Origin: Burkholderiales bacterium
Lineage (GTDB): Bacteria; Pseudomonadota; Gammaproteobacteria; Burkholderiales; SG8-41
Assembly (NCBI GenBank): GCA_019744975.1
Contig: JAIETP010000021.1
Coordinates: forward strand, 1 to 48,896
Length of the DNA stretch: 48,896 nt
Direction: 5' to 3'
Of the stretch, positions 48,748-48,896 are shown in pieces. The position numbers and the translations under genes are program-made. The notes under the pieces are model-generated. The model ran no database searches and had not been told where the DNA came from. It was given only the letters and a program-made list of their open reading frames with translations. Numbering within the stretch: position 1 is the stretch's first letter; each line of letters begins with the position of its first letter.

Positions 48748-48896
48748 ATGAGCACAGTTCTAGACAACCTGGTCAGCCAGCCCTACAAACACGGCTTCGT
48801 CACGGACATCGAGTCCGAGTCGGCGCCCAAGGGTTTGAGCGAAGACACCATCCGCATGATTTCGGCGAAAAAGAACGAGCCGGAATGGCTGCTGGA
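48748..48896 (+). CDS. sufB: Fe-S assembly scaffold SufB, 5' part only
   Basis: The 49 visible codons (MSTVLDNLVSQPYKHGFVTD, then IESESAPKGLSEDTIRMISA and KKNEPEWLL) are the SufB N-terminus; SufB forms the SufBCD scaffold that builds clusters. The gene runs off the window. AACGGAAATG gives a weak ribosome site. An ISC-type head (iscR-iscS-iscA) leading into sufB makes a mixed operon; sufC and sufD would be expected next. Confidence 0.9.
   Translation, partial: MSTVLDNLVSQPYKHGFVTDIESESAPKGLSEDTIRMISAKKNEPEWLL

Overview
The window reads as a chromosomal segment of a moderately GC-rich betaproteobacterium. The gene order is the argument: hrcA-hemH-grpE on one strand, nadK and recN opposite, then fur/bamE-dapB, carA-carB-greA, yhbY/rlmE-ftsH-folP-glmM and a pst operon, later dapA-bamC, mutS, suhB/trmJ-cysE and iscR. 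This order is familiar from Nitrosomonadales/Burkholderiales-type genomes. I cannot name a genus from sequence alone. No rRNA, tRNA or CRISPR was seen.

Layout. 1-4.2 kb (minus): heat-shock and haem block (grpE, an alpha/beta hydrolase, hemH, hrcA), with a sigma-32-like promoter before grpE and a CIRCE-like operator before hrcA. 4.3-7.4 kb (plus): nadK, a four-helix-bundle S23/IVP-family gene enclosed by inverted octamer repeats, recN. 7.4-10.9 kb: a large membrane GAF-degenerate GGDEF-EAL protein and a gene-poor stretch with a 34-bp direct repeat. 10.9-24.4 kb: fur, then plus-strand housekeeping genes for outer-membrane assembly, lysine, carbamoyl phosphate, transcription, rRNA methylation, proteolysis, folate and cell-wall precursors. 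24.4-32.9 kb (minus): a phosphate/arsenic block, in transcription order an arsenic-type GAPDH, arsJ, arsR, arsC, acr3, pstS, pstC, pstA, pstB. 33-42 kb: dapA-bamC, a metallo-beta-lactamase-fold hydrolase, a repeat-rich lipoprotein, DUF7931-like gene and roxA, slyD, mutS and a TPR lipoprotein. 42-48.9 kb: a CocE-type hydrolase, suhB, trmJ, cysE, then a mixed ISC/SUF operon iscR-iscS-iscA-sufB behind a recognisable IscR-type operator.

How they work together. Arsenate is handled in two ways: reduction by ArsC with arsenite export by Acr3, and the GAPDH/ArsJ route that makes and exports 1-arseno-3-phosphoglycerate. High-affinity PstSCAB directly downstream fits a phosphate-versus-arsenate strategy. 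CysE supplies cysteine next to the iron-sulfur operon that consumes it.

The most unusual layer is in the intergenic DNA. Six gaps carry short tandem repeats of 7-8 bp whose units all begin GTRA; in five of them the right half is the inverted complement, so the locus can fold as a long hairpin. Unit sequence differs between loci, yet the two arms match within a locus. In one locus the arms enclose an S23/IVP-family gene whose GTG start is the first codon of the next repeat unit. I propose this as a small mobile or selfish element with its empty relatives. Other dispersed signals are an AT-rich 18-20 bp motif in eight copies, mostly at gene ends, a CGCCAAG-type inverted repeat, REP-like palindromes, and three local tandem repeats (34, 14 and 15 bp).
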